Shown: in pieces, positions 43,970 to 52,224 of the stretch
Numbering within the stretch: the first letter of the stretch is position 1
Layout of the letters: each line of letters starts with the position of its first letter
DNA from: SABI01 sp963678555
GTDB taxonomy: Bacteria; Spirochaetota; Spirochaetia; Sphaerochaetales; Sphaerochaetaceae
NCBI GenBank assembly: GCA_963678555.2
Contig: CAXXJA010000001.1
Span: 423,378 to 487,377, forward strand
Length of the DNA: 64,000 nucleotides
Direction of reading: 5' to 3'
Notes under the pieces: generated by a model
What the model was told of the DNA's origin: nothing
Seen by the model: only the letters and a program-made list of their open reading frames with translations
Databases searched by the model: none
Made by a program: the position numbers and the translations under genes

Positions 43970-43988
43970 AGGTAATTATATAGGAGAA
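43962..43988 (+). promoter_or_regulatory. Phage ACTTSTA element, copy B3
   Basis: ACTTGTAAAGGTAATTAT followed by ATAGGAGAA, overlapping the stop of the preceding gene (TTG-TAA) and ending in the ribosome site of the gene at 43995. Confidence 0.5.
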
Positions 43989-43994
43989 TAGAAA

Positions 43995-44507
43995 ATGACA
44001 ATATTACAGATTTTACAGGATGGAAGGGAAAGCCTTCAACAGAGTTTGGAAAACGATACACCAGAAACCAAGGCGCTATTCAAAGAAGCAGCAGAACTAC
44101 ATAGAACCAGAGAATATCTGAAAGCACAGGAAGATGGGTTGAAAAAATTCATTAACCTTATGTTCCAAGAAGATAAGAAACTTTGGGCTTATGAAACATT
44201 AGAAACCATTGCCGGTGAAGCGGACAAGAACTTTGTTGGTAAGGTTATCTGCTACACAATCACACCAAACGAAATCTTTCATCTAAGGCTGTTTGATATA
44301 AAAGATAGGTTGCTGATATCAACAGTGGATGAAACCACACAGTTATATTTCTATCCATTCAAGGATACAGAAGCATACTTTGGTTATGTTTCCTCATTCC
44401 CTAATGGAAACCTCTACTTCCAAGGAGTAGTAATTCAGCACGAATATTACTACCAAACAATAGATGTTGTGAATGACGCTTTTACCAGAGCGAACGGCAA
44501 AGGGTAA
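43995..44507 (+). CDS. Phage protein of unknown function
   Basis: 170 residues; helical first half (LQQSLENDTPETKALFKEA) and a beta-rich second half with many aromatic residues (QLYFYPFKDTEAYFGYV). AGGAG nine bases before the ATG. Thirteen bases separate it from the sigma-like gene, so they are co-transcribed. No family recognised. Confidence 0.65.
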   Translation: MTILQILQDGRESLQQSLENDTPETKALFKEAAELHRTREYLKAQEDGLKKFINLMFQEDKKLWAYETLETIAGEADKNFVGKVICYTITPNEIFHLRLFDIKDRLLISTVDETTQLYFYPFKDTEAYFGYVSSFPNGNLYFQGVVIQHEYYYQTIDVVNDAFTRANGKG

Positions 44508-44519
44508 TAGGGTTTCACA

Positions 44520-45104
44520 ATGAGTTTAGAGAAGCACCATATAGTTGATTTACAGGAGAAATACATACAGACAGAGGACGAACAATACCTTGAAGATTTG
44601 TATGTAGAGTTGTTGAAGATTGGGTTCTTCTCTTTGAGGAAGAAGAGGTTCTTTACTGACACTGGAAAGGATATTGAGAACATAGTGTTTGATGTAGTTC
44701 AGTATGTGGTGATGAGATTATGTACCGAAAAGAGAGTAGTGATTGAATATGCTCCATACAAGTATATGGAACAAGCAATCTATTATTCATCCATGCCGGC
44801 GTATAAGAAAGTGTATCAGTTGAAGGATGAACACCTTGAGGGAACACACATTCAATCAGCAGAAGATGAATATATTAACAAGGTTGCTGATGAAGAGATT
44901 GAGAGAGGTATCAACAAGATAATCAGAATAGATACTGCTGATTTACAGGATGAGGATAGAGAGTATATCAAGGAAAAAGTTTTTACCTGTATGGCTGGAA
45001 CCAAACCATACCAGAAATCTATCTACAAGGTGAGGAAGCGTTACCGGCCTTTATTCATAAACATTATGGAAGATATAAGGACGATGTTGAAGGAGAGGGC
45101 TTAA
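44520..45104 (+). CDS. Sigma region 2-like protein, candidate late transcription factor
   Basis: 194 residues. Residues about 15-105 resemble sigma-70-family region 2: YLEDLYVELLKIG, then GKDIENIVFDVVQYVVMRL (compare EDLVQEVF), VIEYAPYKYMEQAIYYS (compare the FxxYLxxxIRN stretch). The C-terminal part (about 145-194) is basic and could be a region 4-like helix-turn-helix, but I cannot align it with confidence. It ends in a terminator at 45091, and the first late ACTTCTA element and late gene follow at once. Position matches late activators of other temperate phages. An ArpU/RinA-like activator is the alternative. Confidence 0.5.
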   Translation: MSLEKHHIVDLQEKYIQTEDEQYLEDLYVELLKIGFFSLRKKRFFTDTGKDIENIVFDVVQYVVMRLCTEKRVVIEYAPYKYMEQAIYYSSMPAYKKVYQLKDEHLEGTHIQSAEDEYINKVADEEIERGINKIIRIDTADLQDEDREYIKEKVFTCMAGTKPYQKSIYKVRKRYRPLFINIMEDIRTMLKERA

Positions 45105-45120
45105 CCTCTCCTTTTAGTTT
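45091..45120 (+). terminator. Terminator at the early/late boundary
   Basis: AGGAGAGG / CCTCTCCT stem with loop GCTTAA (the stop codon is in the loop), followed by TTTAGTTTT. Confidence 0.75.
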
Positions 45121-45136
45121 TATAAGGGTAAAAAAA

Positions 45137-45168
45137 CTTCTCTTCATTCTCACTTCTATTATGAAAGG
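45137..45168 (+). promoter_or_regulatory. Phage ACTTSTA element, copy A1 (late)
   Basis: CTTCTCTTCATTCTC-ACTTCTATTAT then GAAAGGA, the ribosome site of the HNH gene. AAAAAAA lies just upstream, as in the other late copies. Confidence 0.6.
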
Positions 45169-45177
45169 AAGAAACAA

Positions 45178-45594
45178 ATGAATAGAACAAAGAAGTTTTG
45201 TAAGCGCTGTATGGCTGTCACAACCAACAAAGATGGCTACTGTGATGATTGCCAGTCATTGTTTGCTAAACAGAAAGCACAGAAAGATGAACGCCTGCCA
45301 GCACACAAGAGAGGATACAACTATAAATGGAAACAGTTCTCCAAGAAATATTTAGAGAACCATCCTGTGTGTGTTATGTGTGGCGCACCGGCGACAGTAA
45401 CAGACCATTGTGCTATGCCGGCTGATGTGATGCTCCGGCTCTATGGTGAGTTTGTTTATGACGAAGAGATGTATGTTCCTTTATGCCATTCCTGTAATAC
45501 ACGCAAAGGGTTGAATGAAGACAAGAAAATACGAGAAGAATGGGAAAGGCAGGAACGTGAGATGAAATTATTTTTAGGAGAAGATTATGTTTGA
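45178..45594 (+). CDS. HNH endonuclease, packaging-associated
   Basis: 138 residues. Zinc pairs CKRC/CDDC at the start, then CVMC and CHSC flanking the HNH core (VTDHCAMPADV and YVPLCHSCNTRKG). Located just upstream of the terminase genes, where HNH nucleases of HK97-type phages act with the large terminase during DNA packaging. Ribosome site AAAGGA; the stop overlaps the next gene by eight bases. Confidence 0.85.
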   Translation: MNRTKKFCKRCMAVTTNKDGYCDDCQSLFAKQKAQKDERLPAHKRGYNYKWKQFSKKYLENHPVCVMCGAPATVTDHCAMPADVMLRLYGEFVYDEEMYVPLCHSCNTRKGLNEDKKIREEWERQEREMKLFLGEDYV

Positions 45595-46552
45595 GGAAAG
45601 AACATTTAGTGTATATATTCATAGGTTTCCTAATGGAAAACAATATGTAGGTATAACAAAAAATACCCCTAAAACAAGATGGGCTAATGGTAATGGTTAT
45701 ATAAAAAATACTGAGATGTTTGATAATATAAAACACTATGGATGGGATAATATAGAACATATCATATTTAATGATAAAGGTATTTTATATACAGAAGAAG
45801 AGGCCTGCTATATAGAAAAATGTTTAGTTTATGATTGGAATTTAATTAATCCAGAGTTTGGATATAATTTACGGTCAGGAGGAAAAGGTTCCTATAATTT
45901 TTTCCCATCTAAAATCTTGGAACATAGAAAAAATAGCGTAAGTAATAAGCCAGTTATTCAATATGATTTAGACGGAAATAAATTACGAGAATATTTTTCT
46001 ATTAAAGAAGCATCACGAAAAAATGATATATCTACATCCAGAATTTCACTGTGTTGTCATAATAAATCTTTTACAGCAGGAGGTTATATGTGGGAGTTCT
46101 TAACTGGTGATATTGATAATGTCAAACCATTCATTAATCCAAGCGAAAAGCCAGTTATTCAATATGATTTAGATAGAAATAAATTACGAGAATATGGTTC
46201 TATTACAGAAGCAAGCAAAGATAATAATATTGATAGTTCCGGTATCTCAAAATGCTGTTATAAAAAATTAAATCATATGGGGAAATATCAATGGAGGTTT
46301 AAGAAAGATAACATTGATAAAGTTAAATCAATTTATGAAGTACAATCAAAATCTATAAATATTGGAAAGCCAGTTATTCAATATGATTTAGACGGAAATA
46401 AATTACGAGAATACAAATCAGCAGCCGAAGCGAGTAGGGATACAAAAATACTTCTTACAAATATATCTAAATGTTATAGAGGATTAAGAAAATCAGCAGG
46501 AGGATATAAATGGAAATTAAAAGAAACGATACCCGAACGCTCACAGGGGTAG
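45587..46552 (+). CDS. GIY-YIG homing endonuclease with three NUMOD1 repeats
   Basis: 321 residues. N-terminal GIY-YIG nuclease (SVYIHRFPNGKQYVGITKN, about 4-22, and EACYIEKCLVYDWNLIN with the catalytic Glu region near 80). Then three NUMOD1-type DNA-binding repeats starting KPVIQYDLDGNKLREY (about residues 121, 188 and 262). The DNA of the three repeat heads is nearly identical over 47 bases. It sits between HNH and small terminase, a known hot spot for free-standing homing endonucleases, and is more AT-rich than its neighbours. Confidence 0.85.
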   Translation: MFEERTFSVYIHRFPNGKQYVGITKNTPKTRWANGNGYIKNTEMFDNIKHYGWDNIEHIIFNDKGILYTEEEACYIEKCLVYDWNLINPEFGYNLRSGGKGSYNFFPSKILEHRKNSVSNKPVIQYDLDGNKLREYFSIKEASRKNDISTSRISLCCHNKSFTAGGYMWEFLTGDIDNVKPFINPSEKPVIQYDLDRNKLREYGSITEASKDNNIDSSGISKCCYKKLNHMGKYQWRFKKDNIDKVKSIYEVQSKSINIGKPVIQYDLDGNKLREYKSAAEASRDTKILLTNISKCYRGLRKSAGGYKWKLKETIPERSQG

Positions 46553-46723
46553 GGGGTTCACATCTCTATGAACCTATCAACACTACCGCTCAGTTTCGTT
46601 TCTTTTTTTCACACAACCTTCTTTTCATTAGGTTATTAAAAAGATAATGGAAATCATTTACCAAACTACGAAGAAATATCACAGATAAAATACAAATGTT
46701 ATAACAAATAGGAGAAACATAAT

Positions 46724-47167
46724 ATGGATGCAAAGACAGTTGGCAACACCAGCAAAAAATTTAGAGGCAGAAGAGTATTTCCTACTCCAACTCATACTCT
46801 TGGAAAATACGGTAAAGAGGAATGGAATAGGCTGGTGAACTCTTTATATATAACTGACAAAGATATTGGGTCATTAACGATGGCAGCACAAAATTATCAG
46901 ATGTATATAGAACTCTACGAATACATAACAACAGAGAAGTATATTGACGCTTCTGGTAAAACCAGAAAAAGAAAAATCAGTGTGGCAGAGTTTTGCGAAG
47001 GCAAAAATAGCCAGAACCAAATAGCCCTTACCAATATGAATAAAGCGTTCCTTGCTTACGAGAAGACTATAAAACGCTTGAATGAAAACTGCTCCCTCAC
47101 AGGCATGGAAAAAGAGGAAGGTGGCTTAACCGAAGAAGTGGCTGATTTGTTGGAACAGTTTAAATAG
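46724..47167 (+). CDS. terS: Terminase small subunit, P27 family
   Basis: 147 residues of the P27-type small terminase: EEWNRLVNSLYITDKDIGSLTMAAQNYQMYIE (positions about 32-63), a central segment and NMNKAFLAYEKTIKRLNENCSLTG near the end. It selects phage DNA for packaging. AGGAG precedes the ATG. The 171-base gap before it contains a hairpin (GGTTCA/TGAACC near 46559-46580) and no gene. Confidence 0.82.
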   Translation: MDAKTVGNTSKKFRGRRVFPTPTHTLGKYGKEEWNRLVNSLYITDKDIGSLTMAAQNYQMYIELYEYITTEKYIDASGKTRKRKISVAEFCEGKNSQNQIALTNMNKAFLAYEKTIKRLNENCSLTGMEKEEGGLTEEVADLLEQFK

Positions 47168-47579
47168 AAGGAACCTTTTTATCTCTTCCAACCAGTAAAC
47201 CCACGATTAGTAGCACTCCTCCAAGAAAAAAACTTAAAACAGCAAAAAATCCAAGAGCCAAGCCACCGCCGACAAACATTCCAATTACCTCTGCTGAATC
47301 GGTACCATCACTGTTTACAACCTGAATAGTTGAGTTGATAAAACCGGCTATTGGAATTAGAAAGGTAATAATGGCAGAACTGATTAATAGTCTTCTCCAT
47401 GCTTTTGCTGGACGCTCTGCTTTAAAAGCAATGACAAATCCTATTATCCATAAGATAATCAATGTTATGCCGCTTATACTCTCATTCGGTTCTGGAACAG
47501 CAGATATAATAACAGCCACAACAAAATCACCTAGAATGGCAAAGAGCAAACCACCAAACAAACCTGCTACAAATTTCAT
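47160..47579 (-). CDS. Membrane protein on the opposite strand, probable lysogenic accessory gene
   Basis: About 139 residues with four hydrophobic segments (about 5-25, 38-58, 68-90 and 105-132). GGAGGA lies nine bases before the ATG at 47579; the ATG at 47597 is less well placed. It is the only - strand gene in the prophage, inserted between small and large terminase, a typical pattern for a gene expressed from the lysogen (moron). Its stop overlaps the terS stop by eight bases. Function unknown. Confidence 0.7.
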   Translation of the reverse strand: MKFVAGLFGGLLFAILGDFVVAVIISAVPEPNESISGITLIILWIIGFVIAFKAERPAKAWRRLLISSAIITFLIPIAGFINSTIQVVNSDGTDSAEVIGMFVGGGLALGFFAVLSFFLGGVLLIVGLLVGRDKKVPSI

Positions 47580-47707
47580 TCCATCTTCCTCCAACATAAT
47601 ATTTAAAATAATCTAAGCACAGTAAGTATGCTATCACAAAACCTTTATATTGAAAACAATTATATCAGGTGAATAAATAACAAATTCAAATAGAGGAAAA
47701 AAATAGA

Positions 47708-47733
47708 CCTTCTCTTCTTACTTCTATTATAGG
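47708..47733 (+). promoter_or_regulatory. Phage ACTTSTA element, copy A2 (late)
   Basis: CTTCTCTTCTT-ACTTCTATTATAGG directly abutting the ATG of the large terminase; AAAAAAA upstream. In this copy no ribosome site can fit, so the message would be leaderless. Confidence 0.6.
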
Positions 47734-49434
47734 ATGAGTAAGGTAGAACAGTTTTTACGAGACAAATACAAAGAAGATATAGAGCAATATATAGAAGATG
47801 TTCTTAACCATGCCTTTCCAGTCAATAGATATGAAGTATTAGCGGTTGAAAGATTTCAGAGAGATAAAAAAAAACCTGACTATTATTTTGATTGGGAAGC
47901 GGTTTATAGTGTCCTTGTCTTCATATCCTTACACACAAAACACAGTAAAGGTTCACTAGCAGGAAAGAACCTGAAACTTGAACCTTGGCAGTCATTTATA
48001 ATTGCTGCCATTTACGGTTTTAGAAACATAAAAACCCGTAGAAGAAAATATAGAAAAGCGCTGATAGAAGTAGCCAGGAAAAACGGAAAAACAAGCCTAC
48101 TGGCCGGTATCGCTCTCTATCACCTTCTTGAACTTGATGGAGAGAAAGGCGCAGAAGTTTATTCCATTGCCACAAAAGTAGAGCAATCCAAAATCTCTTG
48201 GAACATAGCAAAGGCAATGGTGAACCAAGAAGATTATCTTGGTAACCGAATAGTAGTTTCACAGAACAAACTTTCCTATAACAACTCCATCTTCTCACCG
48301 CTGGCAAGCGAGAGCAAAAGGAGCGATGGGTTAAACCCTTCAATGACAATAGCGGATGAAATACACGCTTTCCGTGATGGAGATATGGTAGATGTAATGA
48401 CTACTGGTATGGGAGCGAGACAAAACCCACTCCTATTCCAGATAACCACGGCTGGATTTGATATGAACGGCTATGGGTATAAGGAACACGAATACGCTAC
48501 ATCAGTTCTTGAAGGTGCTATAAACGATGAAAGTTATTTCGCAATCATCTACGCAATGGATGAAGGTGATGACTACAAGGACAAAACCTTGTGGCGAAAA
48601 GCAAATCCCAATTTGGGTATATCAGTATATCCAGAATTTCTTGAAAGTTCGCTCAATGAGGCTTCATCTTCGCCAGCGAAGTTAAATTCTTTCAAAGTGA
48701 AGAACCTTTGCCTTTGGCAGAACGCTTCTTCAAGATGGCTTGATTTCGCTGTGTGGGATAAGAACACCACAACATTTGATGCCAGCAGTTTGAACGGACA
48801 AATAGCATATGGTGGAATAGACCTCTCTACCAACCTTGACTTGACAGCAATAGCGCTTGATTTCCCTCCACAGAAAGAAGGAGATAAGCATAGAAAACTT
48901 TATCACTTCTGGCTTCCAGAAGAAGGAATTGTAGAAAAGGAAAGAGAAGATAAGGTTCCATACAGGGCTTGGGCTTCACAAGGCTATCTAACGCTCACAG
49001 AAGGAGCAGTGATTGACTACTCTTCAGTGGCTGAAAAAATCCGAAATTACATAAATAAATACAACATACAGATGATTGCCGCTGACAAATGGCGCTTATT
49101 GGAACTTACAAGGCTGATGCCAGAACACGAAGACATTTTCATAGAGTTTTCGCAGGGAGTGAGGGCAATGTCTCCTGCTTCTCTTGAATATGAGCGGCTT
49201 ATTAAACAGCAATCCTTTGCCACAAACAACAATCCAATAATCAACTGGATGGCTGGCAACGCTGAAATCAAGTTGGACGAGAATAACAACATAAAGATTG
49301 TAAAACCAAAACGAGACAGAACAGGGAAGCGGATTGACGGAATTATTGCGGATGTAATGGCTACATATACAGCGATAACAATAGAGAGCGATAGGCCAAG
49401 AGTAAAAGCCGAAGATATGGTTTTTTTCTTCTAA
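47734..49434 (+). CDS. terL: Terminase large subunit
   Basis: 566 residues. ATPase domain with Walker A VARKNGKTS (near residue 115) and Walker B MTIADE (near 205); nuclease domain with Asp residues in GGIDLSTNLDLTAIAL, IAADKW and IIADVMATYTAI. It cuts and translocates phage DNA into the prohead. No other in-frame start exists between the upstream stop and ATG 47734, which is fused to the ACTTSTA element. Confidence 0.92.
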   Translation: MSKVEQFLRDKYKEDIEQYIEDVLNHAFPVNRYEVLAVERFQRDKKKPDYYFDWEAVYSVLVFISLHTKHSKGSLAGKNLKLEPWQSFIIAAIYGFRNIKTRRRKYRKALIEVARKNGKTSLLAGIALYHLLELDGEKGAEVYSIATKVEQSKISWNIAKAMVNQEDYLGNRIVVSQNKLSYNNSIFSPLASESKRSDGLNPSMTIADEIHAFRDGDMVDVMTTGMGARQNPLLFQITTAGFDMNGYGYKEHEYATSVLEGAINDESYFAIIYAMDEGDDYKDKTLWRKANPNLGISVYPEFLESSLNEASSSPAKLNSFKVKNLCLWQNASSRWLDFAVWDKNTTTFDASSLNGQIAYGGIDLSTNLDLTAIALDFPPQKEGDKHRKLYHFWLPEEGIVEKEREDKVPYRAWASQGYLTLTEGAVIDYSSVAEKIRNYINKYNIQMIAADKWRLLELTRLMPEHEDIFIEFSQGVRAMSPASLEYERLIKQQSFATNNNPIINWMAGNAEIKLDENNNIKIVKPKRDRTGKRIDGIIADVMATYTAITIESDRPRVKAEDMVFFF

Positions 49435-49451
49435 AATAAGGACTTAATAGA

Positions 49452-51488
49452 ATGGGATTATTCAACAGAAAATCAAAAAATCAAGTAAATGAAGCAGTAA
49501 ACACAGGAATGAAGGAAAGCCAGACATTGGTTTTAAAAGATAACTCCTTTGTTTCTGTTTCAGCGCTATATCCAAATGAACTTGATGTATTAAACAATTC
49601 AGCAGTTTGGAGCGCTGTAAGGTATATATCCACAGGGATTTCTACCCTTCCTCTTCATACATTCAAGAAGAGTGGAAAAATTAGAGACATTGATACCACA
49701 CATCCTGTTTCAAAGGTGCTTTCAACTCCTAACCCCTATATGACAAAGAGCGTTTTTATGGAGGTTATGACGTTGAACCTTGAATTGTTTGGTGTATCTT
49801 ACGCAGAAATTTCTTGGACTGAAAACACTATGAAGAAGTATCCAAAGATGCTGCTTCCTATCTCTCCAAGAGACATTCAAGTTAATGCCTTGGAAGGTGA
49901 TTTGAATTATTTATATATACCGACCGGACAATATATAGCAAAAGAGAACTTGCTTATTATTCTTGGAAGTTCCCTGAATGGGTTTCTTCCACTTAATCCT
50001 ATCAAGTATATGAACTCTTCTCTTGAACTTGCCAAAGCCGGCGAGAAACTACAACAGAGATACTTTGAAAAAGGAACAATGATGGGCGGTGTGATTACCG
50101 TTCCAAAGGATTTCGGACTTGAAGAGAAGCAGAGAATAAAAACATCCTTTGATGGTGCTTTCTCTGGCGTTCATAACTCATATGGAACGGTTGTTCTAAA
50201 TGACGGCGTAAAATATGAACCTATCAAGTTCAGTGCCGAAGATAACCAACTTCTTGAAAGCAGGAACTTCACTATTCAGGATGTAGCAAGAAGGTTTGGT
50301 GTTTCACCTTATTCTCTTGGCGATTTATCACACGCTACGTTCTCTAACGTAGAGCAGCAAGCGTTGAATGATTTGAAACACACCTTCCTACCAAGAATTG
50401 TAAAGTTTGAGGAAGCAATGAACCAGAAGTTGTTTACTCTAAAAGATAGAGACACATTCTATGTGAAATTTTCTATGGAAGGAATGTTAAGAGGTGACAC
50501 CGCTACACGGTATAACGCCTACAATATAGCATTACAAACAGGATTTTTAACAAGAAACGAAGCCAGAGCATTTGAGGATTTGAACCCAATAGAAGGCGCT
50601 GACACGCTTTTTGTTCCTCTCAATATGGTTTCTATGGATACAGCCAAAAACTACGTTCCACAGGGCTATATTCCTGTTGGTGAAGCCGTAAAAGTTCAAC
50701 ATGAAACAGATACAATTGAAGAAGCAGTAGAGGTTGTTGAAGAGGAAATTCAGGTTCTTGATGAAGCGTTCTACTTAAACGAAAGAGCAAAGATTACTGC
50801 TTCAAGCAAAGCACAGATTGAACGGCTTCTTCGCAAGATGTTGAAACAGGAAATAGAACTCCTGAAGACAGAAATAGAAACTCTACCACAGGTAGGCAAG
50901 GAAGGTTTCAAAGATAACTACTTCAAGGGAGTGAAGGCCATTTCTCTTGAATACACAGATGCGTTCAACGCTATTTTCAATGACATAGCAACACGATTGA
51001 ACCCTATCATAGCAAAGGAACTTAATAAGACAGATTTAACCTCTGCCGCAGATATAGAAACCTTTGTAAATAACTACACTTCAACTTTCATTCATAGGCA
51101 CTCTGGAAAGATTGTAGGCGACATCTACAAGGCCGTTGAGCGTTCCACAGAGGACACTTTAACCGCTGATATAGAAGAGATAACAGATAACTGGAAAATC
51201 AACCTACCAGCAGAGACAAGAGAAGAAGAGAGCGTGAGAGCAACGAACGCTTTAACTAAAACTCTATTTGTTGCCTACGGAGTGACGAAGATGAAGAGCG
51301 TTGCAATGGGTGACGCTTGTCCGATTTGTAAAAAGTTAGATGGAAAGATTGTAAGTGTGGAAGGTTCCTTCATTGATAGGGATAGCAATTTTGAAGATGA
51401 AGAAGGAAATGTAGTTCGCTACCGTAAATCCTACTCACATCCACCTTTCCATAAAGGATGCCAGTGCCAAATAGCACCAGAAGCATAA
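49452..51488 (+). CDS. Portal protein fused to a MuF-type head morphogenesis domain
   Basis: 678 residues. Residues about 1-400 are an HK97-type portal (ALYPNELDVLNNSAVWSAV, PNPYMTKSVFMEVM, PYSLGDLSHATFSNVEQQA). A charged linker (about 420-440, EEAVEVVEEEIQ) joins a C-terminal Mu gpF/SPP1 gp7-like domain ending with MGDACPICKKLDGK and SHPPFHKGCQCQI, which carry the conserved Cys/His residues. In many phages these are separate genes, so this is a fusion. AAGGA precedes the ATG. Confidence 0.87.
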   Translation: MGLFNRKSKNQVNEAVNTGMKESQTLVLKDNSFVSVSALYPNELDVLNNSAVWSAVRYISTGISTLPLHTFKKSGKIRDIDTTHPVSKVLSTPNPYMTKSVFMEVMTLNLELFGVSYAEISWTENTMKKYPKMLLPISPRDIQVNALEGDLNYLYIPTGQYIAKENLLIILGSSLNGFLPLNPIKYMNSSLELAKAGEKLQQRYFEKGTMMGGVITVPKDFGLEEKQRIKTSFDGAFSGVHNSYGTVVLNDGVKYEPIKFSAEDNQLLESRNFTIQDVARRFGVSPYSLGDLSHATFSNVEQQALNDLKHTFLPRIVKFEEAMNQKLFTLKDRDTFYVKFSMEGMLRGDTATRYNAYNIALQTGFLTRNEARAFEDLNPIEGADTLFVPLNMVSMDTAKNYVPQGYIPVGEAVKVQHETDTIEEAVEVVEEEIQVLDEAFYLNERAKITASSKAQIERLLRKMLKQEIELLKTEIETLPQVGKEGFKDNYFKGVKAISLEYTDAFNAIFNDIATRLNPIIAKELNKTDLTSAADIETFVNNYTSTFIHRHSGKIVGDIYKAVERSTEDTLTADIEEITDNWKINLPAETREEESVRATNALTKTLFVAYGVTKMKSVAMGDACPICKKLDGKIVSVEGSFIDRDSNFEDEEGNVVRYRKSYSHPPFHKGCQCQIAPEA

Positions 51489-51499
51489 AAGGAAAAAAA

Positions 51500-51530
51500 C
51501 AACTCCTTTCTTTCTACTTCTATTATAGGA
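51500..51530 (+). promoter_or_regulatory. Phage ACTTSTA element, copy A3 (late)
   Basis: AACTCCTTTCTTTCT-ACTTCTATTATAGGA, then 10 bases to the ATG at 51541; AAAAAAA upstream. Confidence 0.6.
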
Positions 51531-51540
51531 AACAAAATAC

Positions 51541-52224
51541 ATGGAAAAAACACTTTTTAAAGAAACAATACAAATCACAAATCTTGTGAAGAAAACAATC
51601 AAAATGAAAGAAGATGTTGGTGAAGGTTCTAACGGTTTCTTCTATGAGAAAGTTCCAGTTTGGAGACTTGATACAGAGAACTTAAATGGACGTATCTACA
51701 CCACACAACTTGGTGAAAGGATTGTTGCTGAAAACGCTATCACAAATGTATTGAGAAATCACATTGATGATTTCCAAGCAGAGATAGCAGACATTAAAGC
51801 AATAGCAAAGAACCCTGTTATTGAAGATGGGTTCCTCAAAGTTGATATCCAGATGGTTGATTATGCCTTTGCTAACCACATTGAAAATATTGTCAGTGCC
51901 GGTGGCAGAGTAGGGCTTTCAAGTGTTGGGTATGGATATTTAAACGATAACAAAGAAGTTGAGGATTACACGTTAGTGAGATACGCAGATTTCGTTATCA
52001 ATCCTTCTGCTTTTGTCTACATAGAAGCACCACAAGAAGATGAAAATCCTGTTAATGAAGAAAGTGTTGAACCAGAAGTTCAGATTGAAGAAACAGACCA
52101 AACCGAAACAGTGGAAACGTCCAATGCTGAGGAAGAAACAACGGTTTCTAATGAAGTCATTTCTCCTGATGAACTTGAAGATATAAAGAAAAGATTTGAG
52201 GTAAAGAAGAATGGAAAACATTAA
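51541..52224 (+). CDS. Prohead protease (T4 gp21-like)
   Basis: 227 residues. Protease part (about 1-165) with RLDTENLNGRIY, NHIDDFQAEIADIKAIAKNP and the probable catalytic Ser in GGRVGLSSVGYG; the rest is an acidic tail rich in Glu and Thr (about 170-215), which may act as scaffold. It overlaps the capsid gene by 14 bases. It should mature the capsid by removing its N-terminal segment. Confidence 0.75.
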   Translation: MEKTLFKETIQITNLVKKTIKMKEDVGEGSNGFFYEKVPVWRLDTENLNGRIYTTQLGERIVAENAITNVLRNHIDDFQAEIADIKAIAKNPVIEDGFLKVDIQMVDYAFANHIENIVSAGGRVGLSSVGYGYLNDNKEVEDYTLVRYADFVINPSAFVYIEAPQEDENPVNEESVEPEVQIEETDQTETVETSNAEEETTVSNEVISPDELEDIKKRFEVKKNGKH

